NCBI RefSeq assembly: GCF_014108865.1
Contig: NZ_CP053928.1
Location: forward strand, 2,294,001 to 2,358,000
Direction: 5' to 3'
DNA from: Nocardioides sp. WS12
GTDB lineage: Bacteria > Actinomycetota > Actinomycetes > Propionibacteriales > Nocardioidaceae
DNA length: 64,000 bases
The notes under the pieces were generated by a model. The model was not told the DNA's origin, did not search any database, and saw only the letters and a program-made list of their open reading frames with translations. Made by a program: the position numbers and the translations under genes. Below, piece after piece: positions 42,028-50,175 of this stretch (its first letter is position 1; each line of letters opens with the position of its first letter).

Positions 42028-43365
42028 TCAGCCGCGACCGACGCGCAGCATCTCCTCGCGGTCGCCGACCTTGATCCGGGTGCGGCCGACGGCCTCGCCG
42101 AGCGCGATCTCGTGGGCGTCCAACCGCTCCCACGCGACATCGGTGGCGACAGCGACCTGACGCGAGCGGAGGTAGGCGTCGACGTCCTCGGGGGTCCGCG
42201 ACCAGGCGGTCTCGGCGGTGTCGGCGAGCAGGTGGCCGACGGTCTCGGCGGCGTCGCTCTTGGTGTGGCCGATCAGGCCGACGGGGCCGCGCTTGATCCA
42301 GCCGGTGACGAACGTGCCGGGGATCGGGTTGCCGTCGAGGTCGAGGACCCGGCCGGCGTCGTTCGGGATGACCGCGCGACGCTCGTCGAACGGCAGGTCC
42401 GGGAGGCCGGTGCTGCGGTACCCGACGGCGCGGTAGACGGCCTGGACGTCCCAGTCGGTCACCTCGCCGGTGCCTTCGACGTTGCCGTCCTCGTTGGGCG
42501 AGTGGGTGCGCTCGGTGCGGAGCGTGGTGATGCCGTCGCGGTCGCCGAGGATCTCGACGGGCGCCTCGGCGAAGTGCAGGTGGATCCGGTGCGGCTTGCC
42601 GACCGGGTCCGCGCCGACCCAGCTGGCGAGCGTGTTGAGGACCATCTTCTGGGCCTTGTGCTGGGCGATGTGCTCCATGCCGTGCTTGTCGACGTCGAAC
42701 CCCTCGGGGTGCACGATCACCTCGACGTTGGGCGAGTGGTTGAGCTCGCGCAGTTCCAGCGGCGAGAACTTCGCGTACGCCGGCCCGCGGCGGGCGAACA
42801 CGTGGACATCGGTGATCGTCTTGGCCGCGAGGCCTTCGTAGACGTGCTGCGGGATGTCGGTGGTGAGCATCTCGTCGCCGGTCTTGGCGAGCACCCGCGC
42901 GACGTCCAGCGCCACGTTGCCGACTCCGACCACGGCGACGCTCTTCGCGTCCAGGGGCCAGGTCTGCGGGGCGTCCGGGTGGGCGTCGTACCAGGAGACG
43001 AAGTCCGCGGCGCCATGCGATCCGGGGAGGTCCTCGCCGGGGATGCCGAGGTCGCGGTCGGCCTTGGCGCCGGTGCTGATGACGACGGCGTCGTAGAACT
43101 CGCGCAGCTCCTCGAGCTTCACGTCGACGCCGAACTCGACGTTGCCGAGGAACCGGACGTCGGGGTGGGCCAGCACGCGCTGCAGCGCCTTGATGATCTC
43201 CTTGATCCGCGGGTGGTCCGGCGCGACGCCATACCGGACCAGGCCGAATGGCGCGGGAAGGCGCTCGAGGATGTCGATCGACACCGGCGTGCCCGACTTG
43301 ATGAGGTTGTCGGCGGCGTAGATACCGGCGGGGCCACCGCCCACGATCGCAACGCGAAGAGTCAT
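42028..43365 (-). CDS. fprA: Ferredoxin/adrenodoxin-type NADP+ reductase (FprA-like)
   Basis: 445 residues. FAD-binding VAIVGGGPAGIYAA (GxGxxG at 9-14), FGLVRYGVAPDHPRIK, the ISTGAKADRDLGIPGE loop and NADP-binding VGVGNVALDVARVL all match adrenodoxin-reductase-type FprA of mycobacteria. It transfers electrons from NADPH to a ferredoxin that feeds P450s or other oxygenases. It starts at the ATG at 43365; the frame to 43803 is antisense to lysR. Divergent from lysR. No ferredoxin gene is next to it. Confidence 0.93.
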   Translation of the reverse strand: MTLRVAIVGGGPAGIYAADNLIKSGTPVSIDILERLPAPFGLVRYGVAPDHPRIKEIIKALQRVLAHPDVRFLGNVEFGVDVKLEELREFYDAVVISTGAKADRDLGIPGEDLPGSHGAADFVSWYDAHPDAPQTWPLDAKSVAVVGVGNVALDVARVLAKTGDEMLTTDIPQHVYEGLAAKTITDVHVFARRGPAYAKFSPLELRELNHSPNVEVIVHPEGFDVDKHGMEHIAQHKAQKMVLNTLASWVGADPVGKPHRIHLHFAEAPVEILGDRDGITTLRTERTHSPNEDGNVEGTGEVTDWDVQAVYRAVGYRSTGLPDLPFDERRAVIPNDAGRVLDLDGNPIPGTFVTGWIKRGPVGLIGHTKSDAAETVGHLLADTAETAWSRTPEDVDAYLRSRQVAVATDVAWERLDAHEIALGEAVGRTRIKVGDREEMLRVGRG

Positions 43366-43418
43366 GTCGATGAGTCTGTCGACGAACCCGAGGTCACAGA
43401 ACGAGGTTGTGGTTGGGT

Positions 43419-43441
43419 ACTCACAAGGTAGCCTTGTGAGT
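43419..43441. promoter_or_regulatory. Perfect 10-bp inverted repeat overlapping the lysR start
   Basis: ACTCACAAGG (43419-43428) and CCTTGTGAGT (43432-43441) are exact reverse complements with a three-base TAG centre. The right arm contains the GTG start codon of lysR at 43436. Lies 53 bases from the fprA start. Probably an operator for autoregulation or joint control. Confidence 0.65.
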
Positions 43442-44365
43442 GTGCTGAGTCCCCACGTCCCGGAGCTGCGGGCCCTCGAACTTCTCGTCGTGGTCGCCCG
43501 CACGGGCAGCCTGGGCGCTGCCGCCGCGGAGTTGGGAATCAGCCAGCAGGCCGCGTCGTCACGGGTGCGGACCATGGAGTCGCTGGTGGGGGAGCCGCTG
43601 GTGACCCGCAGCAAGCGTGGCTCGGAGCTCACCCCGACCGGCGAACTCCTCGTGCAGTGGGCCAGCCGCGTCCTCGACGCCGCGCACGAACTCGACGCCG
43701 GCATCGCCGCGATGCGCGTCGACCGCCGAGGCCACCTCGCGATTGCGGCGAGCCTGACGATCGCCGAGCACCTGCTGCCCGGCTGGCTCGTCGGTCTGCG
43801 CACCCAGCAGGTCCAGCGCGGTCAGACGCCCGTCGACATCACCATGACCGCCACCAACACCGAACGCGTCACCGAACTGGTGCTGGCCGGCGAGGTTGCG
43901 CTGGGCTTCGTGGAAGGGCCGGACGCACCGGACGGCCTGCAGCGACGGCTGGTCGGCACCGACGAACTGGTCGTGGTGGTCGGCCCCACGCACCCGTGGG
44001 CGCAGCGATCCCGCCGCCGCGTGACCGCCGAGACGTTGGCGGCCACGCCCCTCGTCGTACGCGAGGCGGGCAGCGGCACGCGCACCGTTCTGGAACGCGC
44101 CCTGGCCGACCTGCCGCGCGCCCAACCCGTCCTCGAGTTGTCGAGTACGGCGTCCGTCCGGGCCGCTGTTGCTGCCGGCGCCGGCCCCGCCGCCGTGGGC
44201 GCGCACGCCGTCGGCGACGACCTGGCCACCGGCCGGCTGATCCGGATCACCGTGAGCGGCCTGGACCTGACCCGGCGACTCCACGCCGTGTGGCAGGGCG
44301 GGCCACACCCGCCCGAAGGCCCGGCGCGCGAGCTGGTCGCCTGGGCGGCCCGCGGCGCTCGCTGA
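43436..44365 (+). CDS. LysR family transcriptional regulator
   Basis: 309 residues from the GTG at 43436 (GTG at 43442 also possible). N-terminal HTH: LRALELLVVVARTGSLGAAAAELGISQQAASSRVRTMESLVGEPLVTRS, the classic LysR motif. The C-terminal substrate-binding domain has VALGFVEGPD and ELVVVVGPTHPWAQ. It diverges from the FprA-like reductase and probably regulates it. The extended frame to 43364 overlaps the fprA start and crosses the palindrome, so it is unlikely to be translated. Confidence 0.9.
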   Translation: MSVLSPHVPELRALELLVVVARTGSLGAAAAELGISQQAASSRVRTMESLVGEPLVTRSKRGSELTPTGELLVQWASRVLDAAHELDAGIAAMRVDRRGHLAIAASLTIAEHLLPGWLVGLRTQQVQRGQTPVDITMTATNTERVTELVLAGEVALGFVEGPDAPDGLQRRLVGTDELVVVVGPTHPWAQRSRRRVTAETLAATPLVVREAGSGTRTVLERALADLPRAQPVLELSSTASVRAAVAAGAGPAAVGAHAVGDDLATGRLIRITVSGLDLTRRLHAVWQGGPHPPEGPARELVAWAARGAR

Positions 44366-44369
44366 CCCG

Positions 44370-44407
44370 TTGGTCGAGGAGGTTGCGCAGCAACCGTCTC
44401 GAGACCC
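44370..44407 (+). repeat. REP-like repeat TTGGTCGAGGAGGTTGC
   Basis: An imperfect palindrome: GGTTGC-GCA-GCAACC in the middle, flanked by GGTCGAGGA and GTCTCGAGACC. Begins five bases after the lysR stop. Third repeat family of the window. Confidence 0.7.
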
Positions 44408-44442
44408 AGAAGGCCCCCGGCGCGACGCCGGGGGCCTTCTGG
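44406..44442. terminator. Strong bidirectional terminator hairpin
   Basis: A perfect 17-bp stem, CCAGAAGGCCCCCGGCG (44406-44422) with its complement at 44426-44442 and a three-base CGA loop. It lies between the convergent lysR and carboxypeptidase genes, so it can stop transcription from both sides. Confidence 0.85.
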
Positions 44443-44461
44443 TCTGCTGCTCTCCGGGTTG

Positions 44462-47400
44462 TCAGTCCAGGAGGTGGGACATGGCCGCGGCGATGAAGTC
44501 GCGACGCATCGCGGCCGTGGTCAGGCCCTCGACACCGAAGCCGGTGAACACGGTGTCGTCGGTGACGGTGCCCGCTCCTTCCTCGAAGGCCGTCTGGCTG
44601 CGCTCCCAGTTGTTGGTGGTGCGCGACCCGGCCGGCGCGGCCGACGGGGTCCAGCCGCCGAGGCCGTCCTCGAACGACGTCGTCGTCGACGTACCGTCGA
44701 CCACGACCTCGGTGTCATCGACGAACACCCCGAGGCCCTGGGTGCCCCAGTCGGTGATGTAGGAGATCGACACCTCGACCTGCTTGCCGGCGTACGCCGT
44801 CAGGTCGATGTTCCACTCCTGCCAGCCGCCGCTGCTGCCTGTCGCGGCGTTCCACGCCCCGGTGGTCCCGGTCGGGGAGCAGTCCGCGCCCTGGTAGTGG
44901 GACACGAACGGGTGGATCGCGTCCCAACCGGCCGCGCACGTCTCGCCGGTGCCTTGCGAGGTGTGGCCGTTGGCGTCGGGCAACGTGGTCCAGTTCTCGG
45001 TGCCCACCTCGCGGGCCTCGACGACCACGTAGTCCCAGTCCGCCTCGGTGTCGTGCGACATCTGGAAGGTCAGGGCACCCGACGAGGCGCCCGCCATGTC
45101 GACCGTCCGGCTGAGTCGCTTCCATGCCTGGTCCGCCGTCTGGCTGAAGACGTACCACTCACCGGTGTGCGGGTCGAAGGGCGCGCCGCCGGGGCGGCCC
45201 CACTCGATCGGCTCCGAGCTCGCGAACTGCGGGAACTCGGCCTCGGGCAGGAAGCTCGAGGTGGTCAGCAACGAAGCCGTGTGGGCCTGGTTGTCGGCGC
45301 TGTCGCCACCGTTGAAGGTGCCGGCGAAGCCCTCGAACGCACCGGAGTCGCCCTCGACCGGGAACGGGTTGCCCGTGTCGGGGTCGGTACCGCCGTCGCT
45401 GACGTAGTTGTAGGCACCGAGCCAGTACTGCAGGAAGTCGTTCTCCAGCGGCAGGCAGGGATTGGCCCGGACCGTGCACTCCGGCGGAGCCGTCGGCGAG
45501 TAGAAGTACGTCGCACCGGTGCCCTGCGCGAACAGGTTGTACTGGCCGGTGACCAGCGCCTTGCCTCCCTCGTTGAGGTAGTCACGCACCGTGAGCTCGA
45601 GATCCTGGGCCAGCTTGGCCGCCGTGCCGCCCGGCTGCCCCGCGGCGCGGGTGATGACGTCGTCGCCCGACTCCCAGACGATCGCGTCGTAGTGGGAGAG
45701 CACGCCGAGGTGGTGCGGAGCGCGGCGGGCGTTGACGTCGACGTCGTAGACGTCGGAGGAGTAGCCGGCGGCCGTGAGGGCCGCCGCGTAGTCATCGGCG
45801 TACTTCGAGCTGGTGACCCCCTGGGCCGGGCTGACGCCGGTGACGTCCTCCGCGGCCAGGATCAGCACGTCGCCGCCGATGTCGTCGGCCACCGTGTAGG
45901 TGAACGGCTCGCTCTTGACCGGGCCCTTGCCGGGCTTGAGGCCGGTGAACCAGACCTCGACCGAGTCGCCCGGCGCCGTACCGGTGACCTTGCCGCGGAA
46001 CTCGCCGTAGTAGTCGTGGTGGGTGTCGCCGTAGCGCTCACCGCCCTGCCACAGCGAGGTCTTGACGGACGTGGGTGCTCCGCCGTTCACGGAGTAGCGA
46101 AGTCGCAGGTCCTTGATCGCCTTCTTCGCGGTGACCGCAACCGGCTGGGTGGTGCCGTGCGACACAGCGAACGGGTCGGAGACCAGGTCATCCGCGGTCC
46201 GCGGCGTGCCCTCGTCCTTGACGGCCGAGACCGGGTCGTCGGGGTCCTTGGCCGACGTGGCGACCGACAGGGCGAACGGGATGTTCTTCTCGAACTCGGC
46301 CTGGATCAGTTCCTCGTCGTCGGGGAAGTTGAAGCCGGAGAGGCAGTCCGCGGCCTCCCACTCGTCATCGGGGATGGAGTCGGAGACCGTCTCGCAGGTC
46401 GTCATCTCCGGCGTGAAGCCGAGCGTGCCGTGGGCGACCTGGGCGTGGGTGTCGGTGTCGCCGTTGGTGGTGTAGAGCTCGGCGGAGATGTCCGGGTCGT
46501 AGCCCGGGACCGCCGGGTTGGCGTCGTCGCCCACCATGGCCTCGTAGATCACGTCGTCGGGCGCCGGCGTGCTCACCTGCCAGCCGATGCCGTAGAGGAG
46601 GAGCTCGGCGGCGGAGTGGTAGTTGATGTAGAACTCGAACCCGACGCGGGCCATGAGGGCGTCGAGCGCCTTGGTCTCCGGCTCGGAGTTCGGGCCCGCG
46701 CCGCGGAAGGTCTCGCTGGCCGGCTCGGGCGAGGAGCCCTCGTTGTCCCAGCCCCACTTGACCGCGAAGTTGCGGTTGGGGTCCACGCCGTCACCGGGGG
46801 TGATCGTGCCGTCGCTGTTGTTGTCGCGGAGGTTCTTGCGCCACAGGCGGTTGTCCTCGGTGAAGGTGAAGTCGTAGCCGTCCGGGTTGGAGACCGGCAG
46901 GAACCACAGCTCGGTGGTGTCGACGAGCCCCGTGATCGCGGGGTCGGAGCCGTAGCTGTCGATGTAGTGGTGCATCAGCCGGCGGACCATCTCGGGGGTG
47001 ATCCACTCGCGGGCGTGCTGCGCGGCGCCGTACAGGACCGAGGGCCGCTTGCCGTCGTTGAGGGCCCGGGCGTTCTTGGTGACCTTGAGCGCGAGGATGT
47101 CCTGGCCGTTGATCGTCTGCCCGACGGTGACGAGCTTGGTGATCCCGGGGTTTGCCGCGGCGGTCGCGCGGAGTTCGTCCTCGATGCCGCCGTCCTCGCT
47201 GTAGGACCGGTAGGCGTCATAGCCGGCGAGGTTCTGCAGCCGGGCCGCCTCGGAGGCCTTGCGACCGTTGACTCGCTTGACCGTGACGTCGAGCCCGCCC
47301 TTGCGCAACTGCGCCGCCTGGGCCTCGGTGATGACGGCGTCGAGCCGCACCCGGCCCTGCCCCGCGTCCTCGTGGGTGACGTGGTGGGTGTCGACGCCGA

Positions 47401-47581
47401 CCTCCTCGAGCGTCTCGAGCTCGCCGGGGGCTGCCTCGACGACGTAGACCTCGAGACCCCCGCCGCCGTTGTCCCGGCTGGGGTTGGTGTTGGCGGGCGG
47501 ACTGGCGGTCAGCAGTCCGGCTGTCAGGGCGGTGAGTGCTAGCGCGGTGGGTAGGTAGCGCACGGTCGACCTCAACTTCAT
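44462..47581 (-). CDS. Secreted zinc carboxypeptidase, M14 family, with large C-terminal region
   Basis: 1039 residues from the ATG at 47581 (a GTG at 47608 is in frame; neither has a clear RBS). Signal peptide: KLRSTVRYLPTALALTALTAGLLTAS. The M14 zinc motif is GAAQHAREWITPEM (His189 and Glu192), with the third ligand His in INYHSAAE. Substrate-binding SNPDGYDF and DPNRNF follow. The C-terminal 500 residues have a glutamine-amidotransferase-like fold hint (DVLILAAEDVTG, AIVWESGDD), then an immune-inhibitor-A-like jelly-roll (VSISYITDWGTQGLGVFVDD). It would trim C-terminal residues from extracellular peptides. Confidence 0.92.
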   Translation of the reverse strand: MKLRSTVRYLPTALALTALTAGLLTASPPANTNPSRDNGGGGLEVYVVEAAPGELETLEEVGVDTHHVTHEDAGQGRVRLDAVITEAQAAQLRKGGLDVTVKRVNGRKASEAARLQNLAGYDAYRSYSEDGGIEDELRATAAANPGITKLVTVGQTINGQDILALKVTKNARALNDGKRPSVLYGAAQHAREWITPEMVRRLMHHYIDSYGSDPAITGLVDTTELWFLPVSNPDGYDFTFTEDNRLWRKNLRDNNSDGTITPGDGVDPNRNFAVKWGWDNEGSSPEPASETFRGAGPNSEPETKALDALMARVGFEFYINYHSAAELLLYGIGWQVSTPAPDDVIYEAMVGDDANPAVPGYDPDISAELYTTNGDTDTHAQVAHGTLGFTPEMTTCETVSDSIPDDEWEAADCLSGFNFPDDEELIQAEFEKNIPFALSVATSAKDPDDPVSAVKDEGTPRTADDLVSDPFAVSHGTTQPVAVTAKKAIKDLRLRYSVNGGAPTSVKTSLWQGGERYGDTHHDYYGEFRGKVTGTAPGDSVEVWFTGLKPGKGPVKSEPFTYTVADDIGGDVLILAAEDVTGVSPAQGVTSSKYADDYAAALTAAGYSSDVYDVDVNARRAPHHLGVLSHYDAIVWESGDDVITRAAGQPGGTAAKLAQDLELTVRDYLNEGGKALVTGQYNLFAQGTGATYFYSPTAPPECTVRANPCLPLENDFLQYWLGAYNYVSDGGTDPDTGNPFPVEGDSGAFEGFAGTFNGGDSADNQAHTASLLTTSSFLPEAEFPQFASSEPIEWGRPGGAPFDPHTGEWYVFSQTADQAWKRLSRTVDMAGASSGALTFQMSHDTEADWDYVVVEAREVGTENWTTLPDANGHTSQGTGETCAAGWDAIHPFVSHYQGADCSPTGTTGAWNAATGSSGGWQEWNIDLTAYAGKQVEVSISYITDWGTQGLGVFVDDTEVVVDGTSTTTSFEDGLGGWTPSAAPAGSRTTNNWERSQTAFEEGAGTVTDDTVFTGFGVEGLTTAAMRRDFIAAAMSHLLD

Positions 47582-47657
47582 GTGTGGAAGGCGGATGGTC
47601 CTGAACACACATTGGTTGTGATCTGGGTCACGGTCAAGGGCGTGAGCCGGGGGAGTC

Positions 47658-48557
47658 TCAGGCGTGCGCCTTGGCGCCCTTCGCCATCAACCGCGCGATC
47701 GACTCATCCGTGCACGACGCCCAGAAGCCGCCGACCATGTCCTCGACCTGGCTGAACGAGTCCGCGACGTACAGGACGTTCTGGTAGTCGGTGATGTCGT
47801 AGCTGGTGCTGCCCATGTCGACGATGTCGAGGGGGCGGATGTCCATGCCGCGGAACGCCTCGATCTCGCCGGGGGAGGAGAGGATGCCGGCGCCGTACGT
47901 CTTGAGGTCGCTGCCCTCCCAGAGGATGCCGAACTCGAGCGTGAACCAGAAGACCTTGCTGATGAACTCGAGCGCCTCAGTGGTGCGGACGCGGCGCGAG
48001 GCCTGGCCGGCGAGCTCGTAGAGCGCGGTGAAGCGCGGGTTGGCGAGGGTGTTGCCGTGGCCGACGACTTCGTGCAGGACGTCGGGCTCGGGCGTGTAGA
48101 GCGGCACCGAGTGGTGGCGGACGTACTGGGTGGACCAGAAGGACTTGTCGGCGAGCGAGCCGTAGAAGTCGCGCAGGGGCACGAGGCCGGCGGCGGGGGC
48201 GTAGCGCCATCCGGTGAGCGGGGCGAGCCACTCGCTGACCTCGGACAGTTGCGGGATGCGGTCGATCGGCAGGCCGAGCGACTCCTTGCCGTCGAGGAAC
48301 TCGCGGCAGGCGTAGGCGCGGTGCTTGGTGACGAGCGCTTCGCTCACGACGCGCCACACCTTGTGCTCGGCGTCGGTGTACTCCGCGGTGGGGCAGGGGG
48401 TGCGGGGCCGCCAGGCGTTGGCCAGCGTGGCGAGGGCGTCGCGACGGGCGCGGTAGTCGGCGTCGGCGAAGCCGGGGTGGTCGGCGCCCAGGTGGACCTT
48501 GAGGGATCCGTCCTCGTCGGTCGTCACGGGGGCAAAGGTCTGCGCTTCCTCAAACAT
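47658..48557 (-). CDS. phhA: Phenylalanine-4-hydroxylase
   Basis: 299 residues, aromatic amino acid hydroxylase family. The iron ligands are visible: His162 and His167 in the HEVVGH motif after YTPEPDVL, and Glu208 in FWFTLEFG. Uses tetrahydropterin and O2 to make tyrosine from phenylalanine. Length matches bacterial enzymes that lack the regulatory ACT domain. Divergent from an Lrp-type regulator at 48648, with 90 bases between starts. Confidence 0.95.
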   Translation of the reverse strand: MFEEAQTFAPVTTDEDGSLKVHLGADHPGFADADYRARRDALATLANAWRPRTPCPTAEYTDAEHKVWRVVSEALVTKHRAYACREFLDGKESLGLPIDRIPQLSEVSEWLAPLTGWRYAPAAGLVPLRDFYGSLADKSFWSTQYVRHHSVPLYTPEPDVLHEVVGHGNTLANPRFTALYELAGQASRRVRTTEALEFISKVFWFTLEFGILWEGSDLKTYGAGILSSPGEIEAFRGMDIRPLDIVDMGSTSYDITDYQNVLYVADSFSQVEDMVGGFWASCTDESIARLMAKGAKAHA

Positions 48558-48610
48558 GCCTCCATTGTGTGACGCAGTCCACGAAATGACGAGCGTGGTC
48601 GGACGTTTGG

Positions 48611-48641
48611 CAGTCTGTACGGCGTCCGCGGTGGCAGACTG
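48611..48641. promoter_or_regulatory. Inverted repeat in the phhA-lrp divergent promoter
   Basis: CAGTCTG (48611-48617) and CAGACTG (48635-48641) are exact reverse complements, both preceded by GG, 17 bases apart. Spacing of about 24 bases centre to centre fits Lrp/AsnC dimers binding on adjacent helical turns. It ends seven bases before the lrp start. Confidence 0.5.
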
Positions 48642-48647
48642 TCCAGC

Positions 48648-49079
48648 ATGGACGCTGTCGACCGGGAAATTCTGGACATCTTGCGGGTGGACTCCCGGAC
48701 ATCCATCCGTGACGTCGCGTCACGGATCGGGCTCAGTCGCGCGACCGCCTATGCGCGGGTGAAGCGGCTGATCGACACCAAGGTGATCCGCGGCTTCACC
48801 ATCGATGTCGACCACGCGGCCCTGGGCCTCGGGTTGCCGGCGTACGTGCACGTCCGGATCAAGCAGAACTCCTGGAAGTCGTTCCGCAAGAAGGCGTGGG
48901 AGCTCGACGAGGCCGCCCACGTCGCGCTGGTCGCCGGTGACTTCGACTGCGTGATCCTGGTCCGTGCCCGCGACGCCGAGCACCTGCGCGAGCTGGTCCT
49001 CGAACGGATCCAGGCCCTACCCGAGGTGGTCGCGACCCAGACGGTGCTGGTGTTCGAGGAGCACGTCGGCCCCTCCTGA
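48648..49079 (+). CDS. Lrp/AsnC family transcriptional regulator
   Basis: 143 residues. N-terminal HTH (VDREILDILRVDSRTSIRDVASRIGLSRATAYARVKRL) followed by the RAM ligand domain (IKQNSWKSFRKKAWELDEAAHVALVAGDFDCVILVRARD). It is the usual partner of phhA in actinobacteria and would sense phenylalanine or tyrosine; inference from its divergent position. No RBS is evident. Confidence 0.92.
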   Translation: MDAVDREILDILRVDSRTSIRDVASRIGLSRATAYARVKRLIDTKVIRGFTIDVDHAALGLGLPAYVHVRIKQNSWKSFRKKAWELDEAAHVALVAGDFDCVILVRARDAEHLRELVLERIQALPEVVATQTVLVFEEHVGPS

Positions 49080-49095
49080 CCGCTAGCGTCCCCCC

Positions 49096-49872
49096 ATGCA
49101 TCAACGCGCCTTCGTCTTCGGCGGCTCCGAGGGCATCGGCCTGGCGGTCGCCACCCAACTGGTGGCCGCAGGCACCCAGGTCGTCGTCCTGTCCCGGTCC
49201 CAGGCCAAGCTCGACGCGGCCCTCGTCCAGCTCGGGCCCGGCGCCATCGCGGTGCCCGTCGACGTCACCGACGCGAGTACGACGACCGCAGCCGTGGACG
49301 CACTGGTGGCCGAGTTCGGCGTACCGGACCTGGTGGTCACCACCGCCGGGTACGCCCGCCCGGGCTATCTGGAGGACCTGCCAGACGAGGACATCGCGGG
49401 CATGGTGGCCACGAACCTGGTCGGCACGATCAACGTCTGTCGCGCCGTCGTACCGCACCTGCGCAAGGCCGGCGCCGGCACCATCGTGACGACGTCGTCG
49501 ATGGCCGGTCTGGCGGGTGTCTTCGGCTACACGGTCTACAGCGCGACGAAGTTCGGCGTGATCGGCTTCTCCGAGGCGCTGCGCCGCGAGGTGCGTCCGT
49601 ACGGCATCGACGTCCGGGTGCTCTGCCCGCCGAACACCCTGACCCCGGGCTTCGACGAGGAGAACAAGCACAAGCCGGCGGAGGTGCTGGCCGCCGAGGA
49701 GAGCGTCGCGACCCTCACCCCCGACCAGGTGGCGTCTGCGCTGCGGCGCGCGCTCCGCCGGCGCCGGGGCTTCCTCGTCGTCCCGCGCGGCAGCCGCCTG
49801 GCCGCCGCAGCGATCCGGTACGCCCCTCCCGTCGTCGACCGCGCCCTGCGCCGCCCCACCGCTGGTGGTTGA
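49096..49872 (+). CDS. Short-chain dehydrogenase/reductase, 3-ketodihydrosphingosine-reductase-like
   Basis: 258 residues. GGSEGIGLAVA loop (G-x3-G-x-G), LSRSQAKLDAAL, TTAGYARPGYLEDL, Ser in TTSSMAGL and YSATK. The GYARPGY block and a C-terminal PPVVDRALRR recall 3-ketodihydrosphingosine reductases, so a long-chain ketone substrate is plausible. The stop codon at 49870 is inside a GGTGGTTGAGG repeat, giving a Gly-Gly-stop ending. Confidence 0.88.
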   Translation: MHQRAFVFGGSEGIGLAVATQLVAAGTQVVVLSRSQAKLDAALVQLGPGAIAVPVDVTDASTTTAAVDALVAEFGVPDLVVTTAGYARPGYLEDLPDEDIAGMVATNLVGTINVCRAVVPHLRKAGAGTIVTTSSMAGLAGVFGYTVYSATKFGVIGFSEALRREVRPYGIDVRVLCPPNTLTPGFDEENKHKPAEVLAAEESVATLTPDQVASALRRALRRRRGFLVVPRGSRLAAAAIRYAPPVVDRALRRPTAGG

Positions 49873-49906
49873 GGTGCGAGGAGCGCCAGCGACGAGCCTC
49901 GAAACC
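49864..49906 (+). repeat. Single GGTGGTTGAGGTGCG REP-like repeat
   Basis: Full copy, 43 bases, matching the first copy near pruA almost exactly. It begins inside the SDR coding region and includes that gene's stop codon. Orientation is sense to the SDR gene. Confidence 0.9.
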
Positions 49907-49935
49907 TCCGGGCCTGCCCAAGCGTGGCGACGCCT

Positions 49936-50175
49936 TCAGCCAGCGACGCGGTACTCGTCCAGCGCTTCGGAGTAGCCCTGCGTCTCGATGTCGCGGAGCA
50001 ATGACCGTGATGGCTGGTTCGTGCGCAGCCACTTGCGGATGCCGTCAATCCTTTCGTCTCGGGAACCACCCTCAAGACCGAGGCGCTCCAGCAGGATGTC
50101 GACGATCGGGATGATCTCCGGTGCGCCCGCGGGCGCGAAACCTTCGTCGTCGAACAGGCGATGTTCGAAGCTCAT
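49936..50175 (-). CDS. Small acidic protein paired with the ART-like gene, possible antitoxin
   Basis: 79 residues from the ATG at 50175, which overlaps the stop of the upstream ART-like gene (ATGA). Acidic, helical, with SFEHRLFDDEGF, an IIPIVDILLERLGL helix and KWLRTNQPSRSLL. No HTH or membrane segment. I do not recognise the family. The tight overlap with a larger toxin-like gene suggests a toxin-antitoxin or effector-immunity pair; no direct proof. Confidence 0.6.
   Translation of the reverse strand: MSFEHRLFDDEGFAPAGAPEIIPIVDILLERLGLEGGSRDERIDGIRKWLRTNQPSRSLLRDIETQGYSEALDEYRVAG

Noticed and set aside
44459-47542. 1027-codon open frame on the plus strand opposite the carboxypeptidase
   Set aside because: It is a Val/Arg/Gly/Asp-rich mirror of high-GC coding DNA; the minus-strand protein has a signal peptide and M14 motifs.
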